Positions 25,569-33,930 of a stretch of 64,000 nucleotides of DNA are shown piece after piece. The position numbers and the translations under genes were made by a program. The number at the start of each line of letters is the position of its first letter. Positions within the stretch are counted from its first letter, which is position 1. Below the pieces are notes generated by a model that was not told the origin of the DNA, made no database searches, and saw only the letters and a list, made by a program, of their open reading frames with translations. Source of the DNA: Terribacillus saccharophilus (lineage in GTDB: Bacteria > Bacillota > Bacilli > Bacillales > Amphibacillaceae); assembly GCF_002272075.1 (NCBI RefSeq), contig NZ_NPBJ01000027.1, forward strand, positions 62,001 through 126,000, given 5' to 3'.

Positions 25569-26612
25569 TGCTATTGTTTCGTCTACCCGCATATTGCCGA
25601 CTGTAAAATAGAATGGTGCAGGAAATGGAGGTTTCTTTCCTCTTTTGAGCCGATCGCTCGCTTCATTGAGCCAGTAGATAGATTTATTAATGGCTGAAAA
25701 GAAGACGACCAGCTCTCCATTATCATCAACACAAAGACACGATCCGAATATGCCATTCTGATACCAGGCTTCTCCAGTGTCTGCTTTTATCAGCAGCTTC
25801 GGCTCCTCTGACCAATCTGCTCTCGTGAAGCTTGCTGTTTTACTTTTGAATAACCAGAGATCCTGCGACTTATAAGTATCCTCGCCAAAAGCATTGCCGC
25901 AGCGGCTGACGAGCAAGTAGTACATATTATGAATTCGCTTTGGCCTGGCATGCGTAAATGCATCCTCACGAGTGAAAAATAGACGTGGCTTCGTCCAAGT
26001 ATCGAGGCCGTTCTCGCTTTCGGCAGCATACACCTCGTGCATTGGGATATCTCCTTTTCCGGGCTCGTGTGGTGTCGCCGCAAACCACATTTTCCACTTA
26101 CCTTCATCGTAAATCACTTTTGGAGCAAGTACACTATCATTTCGAACCGTTCCGGTCATTACTGGCTTCGGGTAGCGAAACCATCTGCCATGCCTCATTT
26201 CCAAACAGCCGATCGAATAGGGAGATTCATTTCCTAAGACATTACTGGCACTTCGGCCGGTGTAGTAAATGCGGCGAACCAGCTCTCCATCCACTTTCCC
26301 CTCAACATAACACGGCTCATGCAATCCGTACCGATCCCAGGCAGCTTCCTTTGGCTGAGGCAGCAAAGGCTTCGCTTTGTGTGGCTTTCCGGGATACGTT
26401 GAAATCCTCCAGGCATTAGCTGTCGTCAGCGGCGATCCTTTTGGGAGACTGGCACTGAAAAGATTATTTTTAAAGTTGCGCTGGAACCCGCCAAAAAACA
26501 TCCACCACTGATCATCAATCTTTTGAACACTCGGGTCACCCAGCCCTAGTAGATTACGGACCGGTTTATAGCCATCCAGCATCGAATATAATAGATTTGG
26601 TTTTACATCCAT
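25563..26612 (-). CDS. Beta-propeller protein of glycosyl-hydrolase-like type, function unknown
   Basis: 349 aa from ATG 26612, which has GAGGTGG 6 bases upstream; a longer TTG-started form would add a hydrophobic 18-residue stretch but has no ribosome site. Repeated blades with WWMFFGGF, RRIYYTGR, KWKMWFAATPHEP, and YYLLVSRCG resemble five-bladed GH43/GH130 folds; aspartates in LGLGDPSVQKID and the glutamate in GLHEPCYVEG could be active-site residues. No transporter or sugar genes nearby. The assignment to a family is by fold pattern only. Confidence 0.65.
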   Translation of the reverse strand: MDVKPNLLYSMLDGYKPVRNLLGLGDPSVQKIDDQWWMFFGGFQRNFKNNLFSASLPKGSPLTTANAWRISTYPGKPHKAKPLLPQPKEAAWDRYGLHEPCYVEGKVDGELVRRIYYTGRSASNVLGNESPYSIGCLEMRHGRWFRYPKPVMTGTVRNDSVLAPKVIYDEGKWKMWFAATPHEPGKGDIPMHEVYAAESENGLDTWTKPRLFFTREDAFTHARPKRIHNMYYLLVSRCGNAFGEDTYKSQDLWLFKSKTASFTRADWSEEPKLLIKADTGEAWYQNGIFGSCLCVDDNGELVVFFSAINKSIYWLNEASDRLKRGKKPPFPAPFYFTVGNMRVDETIAK

Positions 26613-26702
26613 CCTAACCACCTCACTAGCAAGCAGTATGGACGGAAGAAGCATCAAACATACCAAGTGTTATAGTCTTGCAGAACGGAAGCTATACCAA
26701 AG

Positions 26703-27068
26703 TTATGCTTTCCTCTCCAGCCAGGATCCCTCCGATAATTTTTGATCGATAAAGTCTAAAACGGTCTGTAATTGGACCATTTGATTTTTAAGTTTTTCCT
26801 TGTGTTGAAGCATGCCTGCAATTAATTCAGGATGTTCATGTATATTGCTTGTTTCAGCGATATCAAGATAAGATTTCAACTCTTCTAAAGTAAAGCCGGC
26901 TTTTTTCATACAAATAATTATTTTCATCCGTTCAATGTCAGTCGGTAAAAAAGAGCGATGTCCATTTGCCAGCCGATTTATTGCAGGAAGTAATCCAGCT
27001 TTCTCATAAAAACGAATTGTATCGATGCTTAAACCGGAAAGCGTACTTGCTTGTTTGATTGTATACAT
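26703..27068 (-). CDS. MerR-family regulator
   Basis: 121 aa. N-terminal winged HTH: MYTIKQASTLSGLSIDTIRFYEKAGLL then HRSFLPTDIERMKIIICMKKAGF. C-terminal coiled coil (LIAGMLQHKEKLKNQMVQLQTVLDFIDQKL). No cysteine pair for metal binding, so more like the AdhR/YfmP branch answering aldehydes or oxidative stress. Divergent from the SDR gene; both promoters have 19-bp spacers and a common operator, so it controls itself and the SDR. Confidence 0.93.
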   Translation of the reverse strand: MYTIKQASTLSGLSIDTIRFYEKAGLLPAINRLANGHRSFLPTDIERMKIIICMKKAGFTLEELKSYLDIAETSNIHEHPELIAGMLQHKEKLKNQMVQLQTVLDFIDQKLSEGSWLERKA

Positions 27069-27095
27069 ACGTCCGCCTCCTTCTTATTTAAGCTT

Positions 27096-27126
27096 ATTGT
27101 AGAACCTGAAGTTTACTCCAGGTCAA
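27096..27126 (-). promoter_or_regulatory. MerR-type promoter of the merR gene
   Basis: On the minus strand -35 TTGACC (27121-27126), 19-base spacer, -10 TACAAT (27096-27101). The palindrome ACCTGAAGTTTACTCCAGGT (27104-27123) fills the spacer. Confidence 0.8.
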
Positions 27127-27141
27127 GAAAATTATTTTGTA

Positions 27142-27172
27142 TTGACCCGGAGTAAACTCCATCTTATATACT
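27142..27172 (+). promoter_or_regulatory. MerR-type promoter of the SDR gene
   Basis: -35 TTGACC (27142-27147), 19-base spacer, -10 TATACT (27167-27172), with the dyad GGAGT-AA-ACTCC (27149-27160) in the spacer. The overlong spacer is the hallmark of MerR-activated promoters. Confidence 0.85.
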
Positions 27173-27201
27173 ACAGCCATTCACGAATGGAGGAGAAAAT
27201 A

Positions 27202-28044
27202 ATGACAGAAGGAAAGAAAAAAATAGCACTTGTTACAGGTGCAAATAGCGGTATAGGCTTGGAGCTGACGAAGAAACTGATCGAAAATGACTGGGAGGTA
27301 GTCGCATTGATTCGTTCAGGATTTCCGGAAGAAGAACAGGAGCTGCAGCAGAAAATCCATCAGCGGATCATCAGAATCTATCGTACCGATTTATCAGATT
27401 TCACAAAGCTAAAATCCGCTTTGGAACAAATAAAGGAGCTGGAACCAAAGCTCGATGCACTATTCAATAATGCAGGAGGCAGTTTTCCGGAGCTTCTCTT
27501 TTTACCACAAGGGCGTGAGCTTCATTACGAAGTGCAGACAGTAGTCCCATACATCATCACAATGGAGCTATTAGTGCTATTGAAAAAAGGTTCTCCAGGT
27601 ATAGTCATCCAGACAAGTTCGGATGCATTCAGATTCAGGAAGACATTTGAACCTGAGGAATTAGCAAAACCGAAGAAGTTTCAGAAGCTTACGGGTCCTT
27701 ATACATCTACAAAGCTAGCCATTACCCTTTGGACACACGCTTTAGCGCCAAAACTGAAGAAAGAAGGCATCACGATTATCAGTGTTGATCCAGGAAATAA
27801 CAATACGATGCGAAAAGGCAGAAACGGAGGCTTACCGCTACTTATTCAGCCGTTCATCCGCTTCTTCGGCCCGCATCCGAGTGTAGGGGCAGGCAGATTG
27901 TTCGCAGGATTAGAAAGATCACCAGAGGACGCTGGATTGTATTTTTCAAAAGGCAAGGCAATCGAATACAAGTTCAAACAGCACGCATCCCAAGTACTTT
28001 TCCAAGTGGGAACTATTTATGAAAAAGAATTTGTCCCTTTGTAA
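27202..28044 (+). CDS. SDR-family oxidoreductase controlled by MerR
   Basis: 280 aa from ATG 27202, 8 bases after GGAGGAG; the longer upstream frame would run through the promoter and is rejected. SDR hallmarks: VTGANSGIG, NNAGG, catalytic serine in QTSSDAFRF, and YTSTK. C-terminal region (FIRFFGPHPSVGAGRLFAGL) is like the light-dependent protochlorophyllide reductase / retinol dehydrogenase-type SDRs. Probably reduces an aldehyde or ketone. Confidence 0.85.
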   Translation: MTEGKKKIALVTGANSGIGLELTKKLIENDWEVVALIRSGFPEEEQELQQKIHQRIIRIYRTDLSDFTKLKSALEQIKELEPKLDALFNNAGGSFPELLFLPQGRELHYEVQTVVPYIITMELLVLLKKGSPGIVIQTSSDAFRFRKTFEPEELAKPKKFQKLTGPYTSTKLAITLWTHALAPKLKKEGITIISVDPGNNNTMRKGRNGGLPLLIQPFIRFFGPHPSVGAGRLFAGLERSPEDAGLYFSKGKAIEYKFKQHASQVLFQVGTIYEKEFVPL

Positions 28045-28066
28045 AAGGCGTCGATTAGAACTCCTC

Positions 28067-28195
28067 TTATTTTTTCTGGCGCTGTTCAGGTGTTTTTAAT
28101 CGGCGGAAGATAAGCCAGCCTAGTAATGCGCGTGTGAGGGAGCTGGCCAGGAAGCCCGGTATAAATGCCAATGCTCCAGCTTTTTGCCCCAGCAT
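28067..28195 (-). pseudogene. Possible remnant or orphan small membrane ORF
   Basis: A minus-strand frame open from about 28243 to 28067 encodes a hydrophobic stretch (ANLMLGQKAGALAFIPGFLA) and a basic end (RRLKTPEQRQKK). There is an ATG at 28193-28195 but no ribosome site, so it may be the tail of a decayed membrane gene. Unrecognised. Confidence 0.25.
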
Positions 28196-28259
28196 CAAAT
28201 TAGCTATTGGAACAGAAAGGAACCCCTTAATGGGTCTACTGGAATGTCATTTAATGCAA

Positions 28260-28292
28260 TAAAAAATGAGGTGCCACCAAAAGGTGTCACCT
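28260..28292 (-). terminator. Terminator of the MFS-marR operon
   Basis: GAGGTGCCACC / GGTGTCACCTC (28269-28292), AAAA loop, then T-run on the minus strand. Confidence 0.85.
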
Positions 28293-28736
28293 CTATTTCT
28301 TCTGTTCCCGTATGACATTATTAATCTTCACCATTGTTTCTGTCATTTGATGCAATTCATTAAGGTCGATCTTGGAATAATATTTATCGATGAGTATTTC
28401 GTCCAATTGCTTGAGACTATCCATATACTCTTGACCGTTGTTTCCAAGAGCTAAAAAGTATTCCCGCTTATTTGAAGGGTTAACTTGCTTGGTGATCATA
28501 TCTCTTTTTTCTAGTTTAGATAGCACTTGGCTAACGGCACTTTTGGAAATACTGAAATCTGCTGCAATATCATTGGCTGTAGTTTGTTTGTTTTTCTGGA
28601 TATAAGACAGCATGTACTCCTGCTGAATCGTTAAATCCAGCTCATCAAGTTTCTTTGTCTCTTGGGAGATAAGAATGCCAAACTCCTCATAGGCTTCATT
28701 CATTCTTCGGATAATTTCCTTATACGAAAGGCTCAT
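28293..28736 (-). CDS. MarR-family regulator
   Basis: 147 aa from ATG 28736, 9 bases after AAGGA; ATG at 28742 is an alternative. Winged HTH with TTANDIAADFSISKSAVSQVLSKLEKRDMI and the wing NPSNKREYFLAL. Second gene after the MFS transporter, 28 bases away, so the pair is an operon in which the regulator probably represses its own transporter. Confidence 0.9.
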   Translation of the reverse strand: MSLSYKEIIRRMNEAYEEFGILISQETKKLDELDLTIQQEYMLSYIQKNKQTTANDIAADFSISKSAVSQVLSKLEKRDMITKQVNPSNKREYFLALGNNGQEYMDSLKQLDEILIDKYYSKIDLNELHQMTETMVKINNVIREQKK

Positions 28737-28764
28737 GTGCATCGTTCCTTCCAAAACAACTTCT

Positions 28765-29973
28765 TTATTGCATATTACGCCATTTTTTAGCTTTTGCAAA
28801 TACTAGGGCCGCCATAAGTAATCCAGCACCAGCAAATGCGGCAAGCAGAATACGTGCAGAAAAACCAACGCTCATCAAGGAACTGAACAGGGTTTGAGAA
28901 ATAGGGTCGAATGCTGTGGAAGCTAAGAATACGATACTCATGACCCTTCCCATCATCGCAGGATCTGTTTTCTCCTGAATGATGACATCAGTTGGAATAT
29001 ACGTAATAAAACCGAAGAATCCAATCATCGTTGCAACTGGAATCAGCCAATGTAAACTTGGGATCTGACTGAAGACTCCAAGAGCCAAAACACTAGCAAT
29101 CAGGAATATAAGAACTAGTCTTCCGCGATTCTTTTTTAGTGTGAAGAAAAGCAGGAAGATAGTGGCTGCAAGGGACCCAACAGAGAAACCAGCCTCTAAA
29201 AAGCTAAGATCCAAAGCGCTGCCGCCAAGCTCCTCAGCCAGGATAGGCAAGCTGAGGAACATTGGACCAAAAACAAAGAAATTCACAATGATAATAATGC
29301 TAATTGCGGATATATAGATAGAAGAGGATCGCAGGTAGCGATAGCCTTCTTTGAATTCCGTAATGAAGGAAGTCTTTTCTTTGTTTTTATCTGGTTTTGC
29401 ATCTTTGATAAAGGCTGGGAAGACAATGCAAGCGCCAATTACAGTGGCTGCTATGCTGACAGCAAAGGTAGCAGTGAAATTGTAATAATGCAAAATTGCA
29501 CCTGCAGCAATCGGACCGATTAGGAATATCAGTTCTTGGGAGCTATGAATAAGTGTATTGGCAGGCTGCAGTTCTTTTTGAGATACGATGTTTGGGACTA
29601 AAGATGACAGAGCTGGGAAGAAAAATCCATCCAAACAGCCAATAAAAAAAGATACAACAAGCAGTAATGCTATCGTCAGGGAATCATGTGCAAGCCCCCA
29701 GAGCAAGATACCAATCAATACTCCCTGCAGCAATTGGGTGCTGAATAAGATTTTAGATTTTTGAATGCGATCAGCAAGTACACCGCCGATTATCATTGTC
29801 ACCATACGCGGTATAGACGCAGCTGCCATTACCAGGCCAAGGTATTGAGGATGATGGAGCACATCAACGACATACCAAGATACTGTAATCATATACATGG
29901 AAAAACTCAAAACCGAAAAGAGTTCGGAGAAGAGCAGAGCGGTGAATTGTTTGTTTTTAAATAAAGCCTTCAT
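28765..29973 (-). CDS. MFS drug/solute exporter
   Basis: 402 aa from ATG 29973 (GAGGTG 7 bases upstream); GTG at 29982 overlaps the ribosome site. Twelve hydrophobic segments. MKALFKNKQFTALLFSEL start and GGVLADRIQKSKILF (the MFS loop 2-3 motif) belong to the MFS_3/enterobactin-exporter-like group also found as macrolide efflux proteins. Linked to a marR gene, so likely an inducible efflux pump. Confidence 0.85.
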   Translation of the reverse strand: MKALFKNKQFTALLFSELFSVLSFSMYMITVSWYVVDVLHHPQYLGLVMAAASIPRMVTMIIGGVLADRIQKSKILFSTQLLQGVLIGILLWGLAHDSLTIALLLVVSFFIGCLDGFFFPALSSLVPNIVSQKELQPANTLIHSSQELIFLIGPIAAGAILHYYNFTATFAVSIAATVIGACIVFPAFIKDAKPDKNKEKTSFITEFKEGYRYLRSSSIYISAISIIIIVNFFVFGPMFLSLPILAEELGGSALDLSFLEAGFSVGSLAATIFLLFFTLKKNRGRLVLIFLIASVLALGVFSQIPSLHWLIPVATMIGFFGFITYIPTDVIIQEKTDPAMMGRVMSIVFLASTAFDPISQTLFSSLMSVGFSARILLAAFAGAGLLMAALVFAKAKKWRNMQ

Positions 29974-29989
29974 CGTAAGCACCTCATAA

Positions 29990-30037
29990 ATTAAGTTAAC
30001 TAAACTAAACTATATGAGTTTCTTTAATTGTTGTCAA
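29990..30037 (-). promoter_or_regulatory. Promoter and likely MarR operator of the MFS-marR operon
   Basis: On the minus strand -35 TTGACA (30032-30037), 17-base spacer, -10 TATAGT (30009-30014). Directly downstream at 29991-30005 is the palindromic TAAGTTAACT region with repeated AGTTTAGTT; it overlaps the likely start of transcription. Confidence 0.65.
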
Positions 30038-30099
30038 CAGGGAACAGGGAAACATTTATTTGGTATATACTGGAGACAGAGAATGGAGGAGGTATGGAT

Positions 30100-30528
30100 A
30101 TGAAAGAAGTACGAGTAGCCTACGCATTGATTCATAATGAAGAGACACAGCAAATTCTTATGGTACATAACAAAAAGAACGGCAGTTGGACATTACCAGG
30201 CGGCTTAGTCGAACCAGGCGAATCACTGGCTGAAGCTGCAGTACGGGAAGCAAAGGAAGAAACAGGTTTGGACGTAGAAGTGACAACTATCGTTGCCGTT
30301 AATGAGGCAAAATTACAAGCTGTCAATGAACACGCTACCTTTGTGACGTTTAAAGCTAGACTGATTGGTGGAGAAATTCAGATTCAGGATACGAAAAAAA
30401 TAGCCGAAGCTGTGTGGAAGTCTTATTCCGAAGTGGATGAAGTGATGACGTACCATCCAGGTGGAATTGAGAGCCTTCTTCGTAATGGCATACCTTATGT
30501 GGATGAAGGGGTTATTGTTCCGACTTAG
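30100..30528 (+). CDS. Nudix hydrolase
   Basis: 142 aa; ATG at 30100, 7 bases after GGAGGAGG (ATG 30094 sits too near). Complete Nudix box GLVEPGESLAEAAVREAKEETGL at residues about 38-60 in the pattern G-x5-E-x7-REAxEExGL. This Mg2+-dependent family cleaves nucleoside diphosphates linked to another moiety. Substrate unknown. Confidence 0.9.
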   Translation: MKEVRVAYALIHNEETQQILMVHNKKNGSWTLPGGLVEPGESLAEAAVREAKEETGLDVEVTTIVAVNEAKLQAVNEHATFVTFKARLIGGEIQIQDTKKIAEAVWKSYSEVDEVMTYHPGGIESLLRNGIPYVDEGVIVPT

Positions 30529-30583
30529 GAAGAAGTAATGGAATAAGACAAAGGTGGTTTATCTTTTGTAATTAATAATGGAA

Positions 30584-30616
30584 AAGGAGATCGTATACAC
30601 GGTCTTCTTTTTTTTC
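30584..30616 (+). terminator. Terminator after the Nudix gene
   Basis: AAGGAGATC / GGTCTTCTT with wobble pairs and an 8-base loop, followed by T8. Confidence 0.7.
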
Positions 30617-30822
30617 GAAAGAATGTAGTTTATCGATGTGGTGGGTAAAAAAACACTGATATGAGGCATTATAGAGCGATTTAGGTACTTTATACTGCAA
30701 TATATAAGGAGTCCTGGAAATGGAGGAAGTTACAAGACAAAATTTACTACTAAATGCCGATATTGCCAGATTATAGAACATGTTACGCTTATTATCATAA
30801 GTTCTGAATGGAGGATGAAAAC

Positions 30823-32091
30823 TTGAATAAGAAATTAATGCTGCTCTTTGGCGCGCTTCTTTCTGTAATTATTATTAGTGGTTGCGGAAGTGACAGTAAA
30901 AAAGCGAGCACAGAAGAAAAACCAGCTGCATCTGAAGCAGCTAGCCAAGAAGATGAAGTAAAAGCAGAGGATACAGATACAGCTGCAGATAAAGAAGAAG
31001 CTGTTTCCGGCTCTGCCGATTTCGCCGAACTAATTGATTATATGAAAACGACTACAGATGCAGAGGAAACAACTGTCTTCTTTGAAGCTACCGAGCCACA
31101 AACACACGAAATGGAAGGTGTTTCAGTCTCCCTGGATTCTTACTCCCTAGTTGGTTTAAAGGACTTCCATACAGACTATAGTATTCCTTTCAATGATGAA
31201 ACAAACGGAGGAGTCATTCTTGCTCAATATACAGTTAAGAATGACACAGACAAAGATCTCCACTATACACCGTTTATGTATATGAGTTTTACAGGTGCCG
31301 TTAAAGCTTATAATAACTACAAAGATATTATCCCGGAAGATGGTCAACTAGCGACAAAGCTAAGTCCTGATAATAATTACGAGCTTAAAGCAGGAGAAAC
31401 CATTACTGGTACTTATGCTTATCCAATGGGTGAAACTGAACTTAAAGCAGCAATGGAATCAGGATCTGCTACTGTAGAAGTTCCTGCACCAACTACCAAT
31501 CCGGATGATTTAAGTACAGCTCTTGGAACCAAAGGTCAATTCACTATTAATTTGAGTGAAGAAGGGGCAAAACAAACAGAAGCAAATGCAGCGTTTTATC
31601 AGGATGCCATTTCGGTTGATAACATGGGTGAAAAAACCATGATTGAGGAGAAGGAAGGCATCGGGCAAAGTCAGGAGCTTGGTGATTCTACGATTACATT
31701 GGATGGCTTCCAATTTGCTGATTTTACACCAAATGAATATGAGGCACCTCGCTTTGAGAATTTCCAAAATGGCGTTGTCTTGCTGACTGTTAAATTCAAT
31801 GTTGATAACAAAGGATCAGATAATATCGGATTGGATAACATTGCATCCAATCTTTATGTAAATGATGGTTCACAGTATCAAATGAGCGAACGTATGCTAT
31901 CTCCTTATGAGTACCAGCAAAGCATTGCAGCGGGTGAATCCGGTGAATTGCTACAGGTATATGTACTTGATAAGGAGCAGTACGACAAGATATGGAAAGA
32001 TAAAGCATTCGATATCGAGCTTGGACCTTTGTATGATGAAAATTCAGAGGACATTTCCAAAGGAAAGAAAGCTGAATTCAAACTTAAATAA
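30823..32091 (+). CDS. Lipoprotein, DUF5068-like
   Basis: 422 aa; TTG start at 30823, 8 bases after GGAGGAT (ATG at 30808 overlaps the ribosome site). Type II signal: KKLMLLFGALLSVIIISGCG with the lipobox cysteine at about residue 20. An acidic Ala/Glu/Asp-rich linker covers residues 25-65. Two homologous Ig-like halves follow (ANAQYTVKND-type strands and FNVDNKGSDN). Resembles DUF5068 lipoproteins of Bacillus. Function not known; monocistronic. Confidence 0.75.
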   Translation: MNKKLMLLFGALLSVIIISGCGSDSKKASTEEKPAASEAASQEDEVKAEDTDTAADKEEAVSGSADFAELIDYMKTTTDAEETTVFFEATEPQTHEMEGVSVSLDSYSLVGLKDFHTDYSIPFNDETNGGVILAQYTVKNDTDKDLHYTPFMYMSFTGAVKAYNNYKDIIPEDGQLATKLSPDNNYELKAGETITGTYAYPMGETELKAAMESGSATVEVPAPTTNPDDLSTALGTKGQFTINLSEEGAKQTEANAAFYQDAISVDNMGEKTMIEEKEGIGQSQELGDSTITLDGFQFADFTPNEYEAPRFENFQNGVVLLTVKFNVDNKGSDNIGLDNIASNLYVNDGSQYQMSERMLSPYEYQQSIAAGESGELLQVYVLDKEQYDKIWKDKAFDIELGPLYDENSEDISKGKKAEFKLK

Positions 32092-32134
32092 AGTCTGCTT
32101 TTATTCTTAGTAATAGCGCTTAAAATTGTAGTGG

Positions 32135-32167
32135 AAAACCGACTGGCACGTGCCAGCCGGTTTTTTT
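32135..32167 (+). terminator. Terminator of the lipoprotein gene
   Basis: AACCGACTGGCA / TGCCAGCCGGTT, CG loop, T7 tail. Confidence 0.88.
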
Positions 32168-32259
32168 AATGACGCTTAGGATATAACGATTAGAGCTACT
32201 ATTGAACCAATACTAGATTTGATCCTGTAAATAATATGTTCACAAATTATATTAGACAG

Positions 32260-32306
32260 GCACTATATGTATGTTAATATTAAATGATAAAGTCTATATA
32301 TAGTTT
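32260..32306 (+). promoter_or_regulatory. Pair of NrdR-box-like sites upstream of the flavodoxin-nrdF operon
   Basis: Boxes at 32260-32275 (core CTATAT) and 32291-32306 (CTATATATAGT) are 31 bp apart, three helical turns, the usual spacing of tandem NrdR boxes (consensus ACAC-W-ATATATWGTGT). The second box is the better match (13 of 16). NrdR represses ribonucleotide reductase genes. Confidence 0.6.
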
Positions 32307-32418
32307 TCTTTCTATGGCTAAGGGAATAGCTTACAGTACCGAAGAGGCCCGGAATATGATAGAATTATGAACAGATTGGACTGATACGATGGGACTTTCT
32401 GAAAGAGGATCAGCAACG

Positions 32419-32868
32419 ATGGCGAAACCCCTCCAAACAAAAACCTTACTCATCGCATATGCTTCTGTCAGCGGCAATACGAAAGAAGTTGCAAAGCTGA
32501 TTGCACAAGAGCTGACACATAAACAGCAGGACGTGACGCTTTATTGCATGAATGGCAATGAGCCGTTTCCGCATGTGCCAGATTATGATGCGATGCTGAT
32601 CGGTACGTATACATGGGGATCTGGTGATACCCCATTCGATGTGAAGGATTTTGTGGCGGATGTCGGATATAAGCCAGAGAATGTGTTTGTGTTCGGCACT
32701 GGTGATACACAGTTTGGCGGTGATGATATGTTTTGTATGGCAGCGGACAAGCTGTCCAAATTCTATCATTCGCCAATTGCACCGCTTAAAATAGAGCAAT
32801 CGCCAAGAGGATCTCAGGAAGAAGAAGTATTGGAATGGACGAGAGGAGTATTGGAATGGCTAAATTGA
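32419..32868 (+). CDS. Flavodoxin-like protein of the ribonucleotide reductase operon
   Basis: 149 aa from ATG 32419 (AGAGGATC 8 bases upstream); an in-frame ATG at 32389 has no such site. FMN phosphate loop ASVSGNTKEVAKLIA, then GTYTWGSGDTPFDVKDF (60s loop) and FGTGDTQFGGDDMF (90s loop) as in short-chain flavodoxins. In class Ib RNR operons the activating flavoprotein is NrdI; this one is closer to flavodoxin proper. The beta-subunit gene overlaps its end by 13 bases, so it is probably the reductant or activator of that subunit. Confidence 0.85.
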   Translation: MAKPLQTKTLLIAYASVSGNTKEVAKLIAQELTHKQQDVTLYCMNGNEPFPHVPDYDAMLIGTYTWGSGDTPFDVKDFVADVGYKPENVFVFGTGDTQFGGDDMFCMAADKLSKFYHSPIAPLKIEQSPRGSQEEEVLEWTRGVLEWLN

Positions 32869-33893
32869 TGAAGGCTACCGTTTTGGAGCCGACGAATCCA
32901 AATAAATCTACTGCATTATTTAACGGAGATGCAAGCGGAATCCTACATTGGGATAACGTTGCTTACCCACATTTCTATGAACTGCGTAAAACAATTCGCG
33001 GTTTGTTTTGGACTGCCAATGAAGTGAATATGGTGGCAGATACAAAACAATTTGCGAATCTATCTGATGAGGAGCGTACAGCATTCCTGAAAATTATCGG
33101 TTTGCTGGCGACATTGGACGGCCCTCAAACGGATATCGCTTCCAAAATAGCTGCTTATTCGACAGACCCAAGTGTCAAATCGATTTTAGCAACAATTGCT
33201 GACCAGGAAAGCGAGCATAATCATAGTTACACATATGTACTTGCTTCTGTAACAAATTATGATAACCAGATTGCTTCCTTTAACGAAGGACGCACAGATA
33301 AGGTATTGTTGGAACGGAACGAAAGAATTGCTGCTGTTTACAATGAATTTGCGCAAAATCCGACCATCGAGACAGTTCTTAAGGCAATGGTATACTCTAC
33401 ACTTTTGGAAGGATTATTCTTCTACAGTGGATTCGCGTTCTTCTATAACTTGGCGCGTAATCAGAAAATGGTCGGTACCTCGACGATGATTTCCTACATC
33501 AATCGGGATGAACTGCATCATGGTCGTTTTATCAGTGAATTGTTCCGTGCGACACTAGCGGAAAATCCAGAGTACAATAACGACGAATTCATTGAGTGGG
33601 TGTATGATCAATTCCGTCATTCAGTAGAGCAAGAAGCGCGCTGGAGCCGTTATGTATTGGACGGTATCGATGGAATCAACCTGGATGACATGGAAGGCTA
33701 CGTGAAATATCGTGCGAATAAAATGCTTCGTATGCTTGGACTAAGCGAAATTTACGAAGGTTATGAAAAGAATCCAATGAAATGGATTCGTGCCTACACG
33801 GATAATTTCAATGGTACGAAATCCGATTTCTTTGAACAAAAATCCCGTCAGTACACGAAAACAAGTGATTTGAACGGATTCGATGATCTATAA
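32856..33893 (+). CDS. nrdF: Ribonucleoside-diphosphate reductase beta subunit, class I
   Basis: 345 aa; ATG at 32856, behind GAGAGGAG inside the flavodoxin gene. Diiron ligands: Asp in LLATLDGPQTD, E-x2-H in DQESEHNHSY, Glu in LLEGLFFYSGF and E-x2-H in NRDELHHGRF. The Tyr four residues after the first His (EHNHSY) fits the radical tyrosine. C-terminal tail ends SDLNGFDDL, the docking peptide for the large subunit. The large subunit gene is absent here. Family symbol is by likely class Ib type; nrdB is possible. Confidence 0.93.
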   Translation: MAKLMKATVLEPTNPNKSTALFNGDASGILHWDNVAYPHFYELRKTIRGLFWTANEVNMVADTKQFANLSDEERTAFLKIIGLLATLDGPQTDIASKIAAYSTDPSVKSILATIADQESEHNHSYTYVLASVTNYDNQIASFNEGRTDKVLLERNERIAAVYNEFAQNPTIETVLKAMVYSTLLEGLFFYSGFAFFYNLARNQKMVGTSTMISYINRDELHHGRFISELFRATLAENPEYNNDEFIEWVYDQFRHSVEQEARWSRYVLDGIDGINLDDMEGYVKYRANKMLRMLGLSEIYEGYEKNPMKWIRAYTDNFNGTKSDFFEQKSRQYTKTSDLNGFDDL

Positions 33894-33902
33894 GAACAGC
33901 AA

Positions 33903-33930
33903 TAAAGCCAGCCGATGACGGCTGGCTTTA
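33903..33930. terminator. Bidirectional terminator between nrdF and licT
   Basis: AAAGCCAGCC / GGCTGGCTTT with a 6-base loop. The licT stop (33928-33930) is at its right end. Confidence 0.85.

Noticed and set aside
30720-30776. 18-codon ORF with AAGGAG upstream, before the lipoprotein gene
   Set aside because: Very short, no conserved layout or hairpin; cannot be distinguished from chance.
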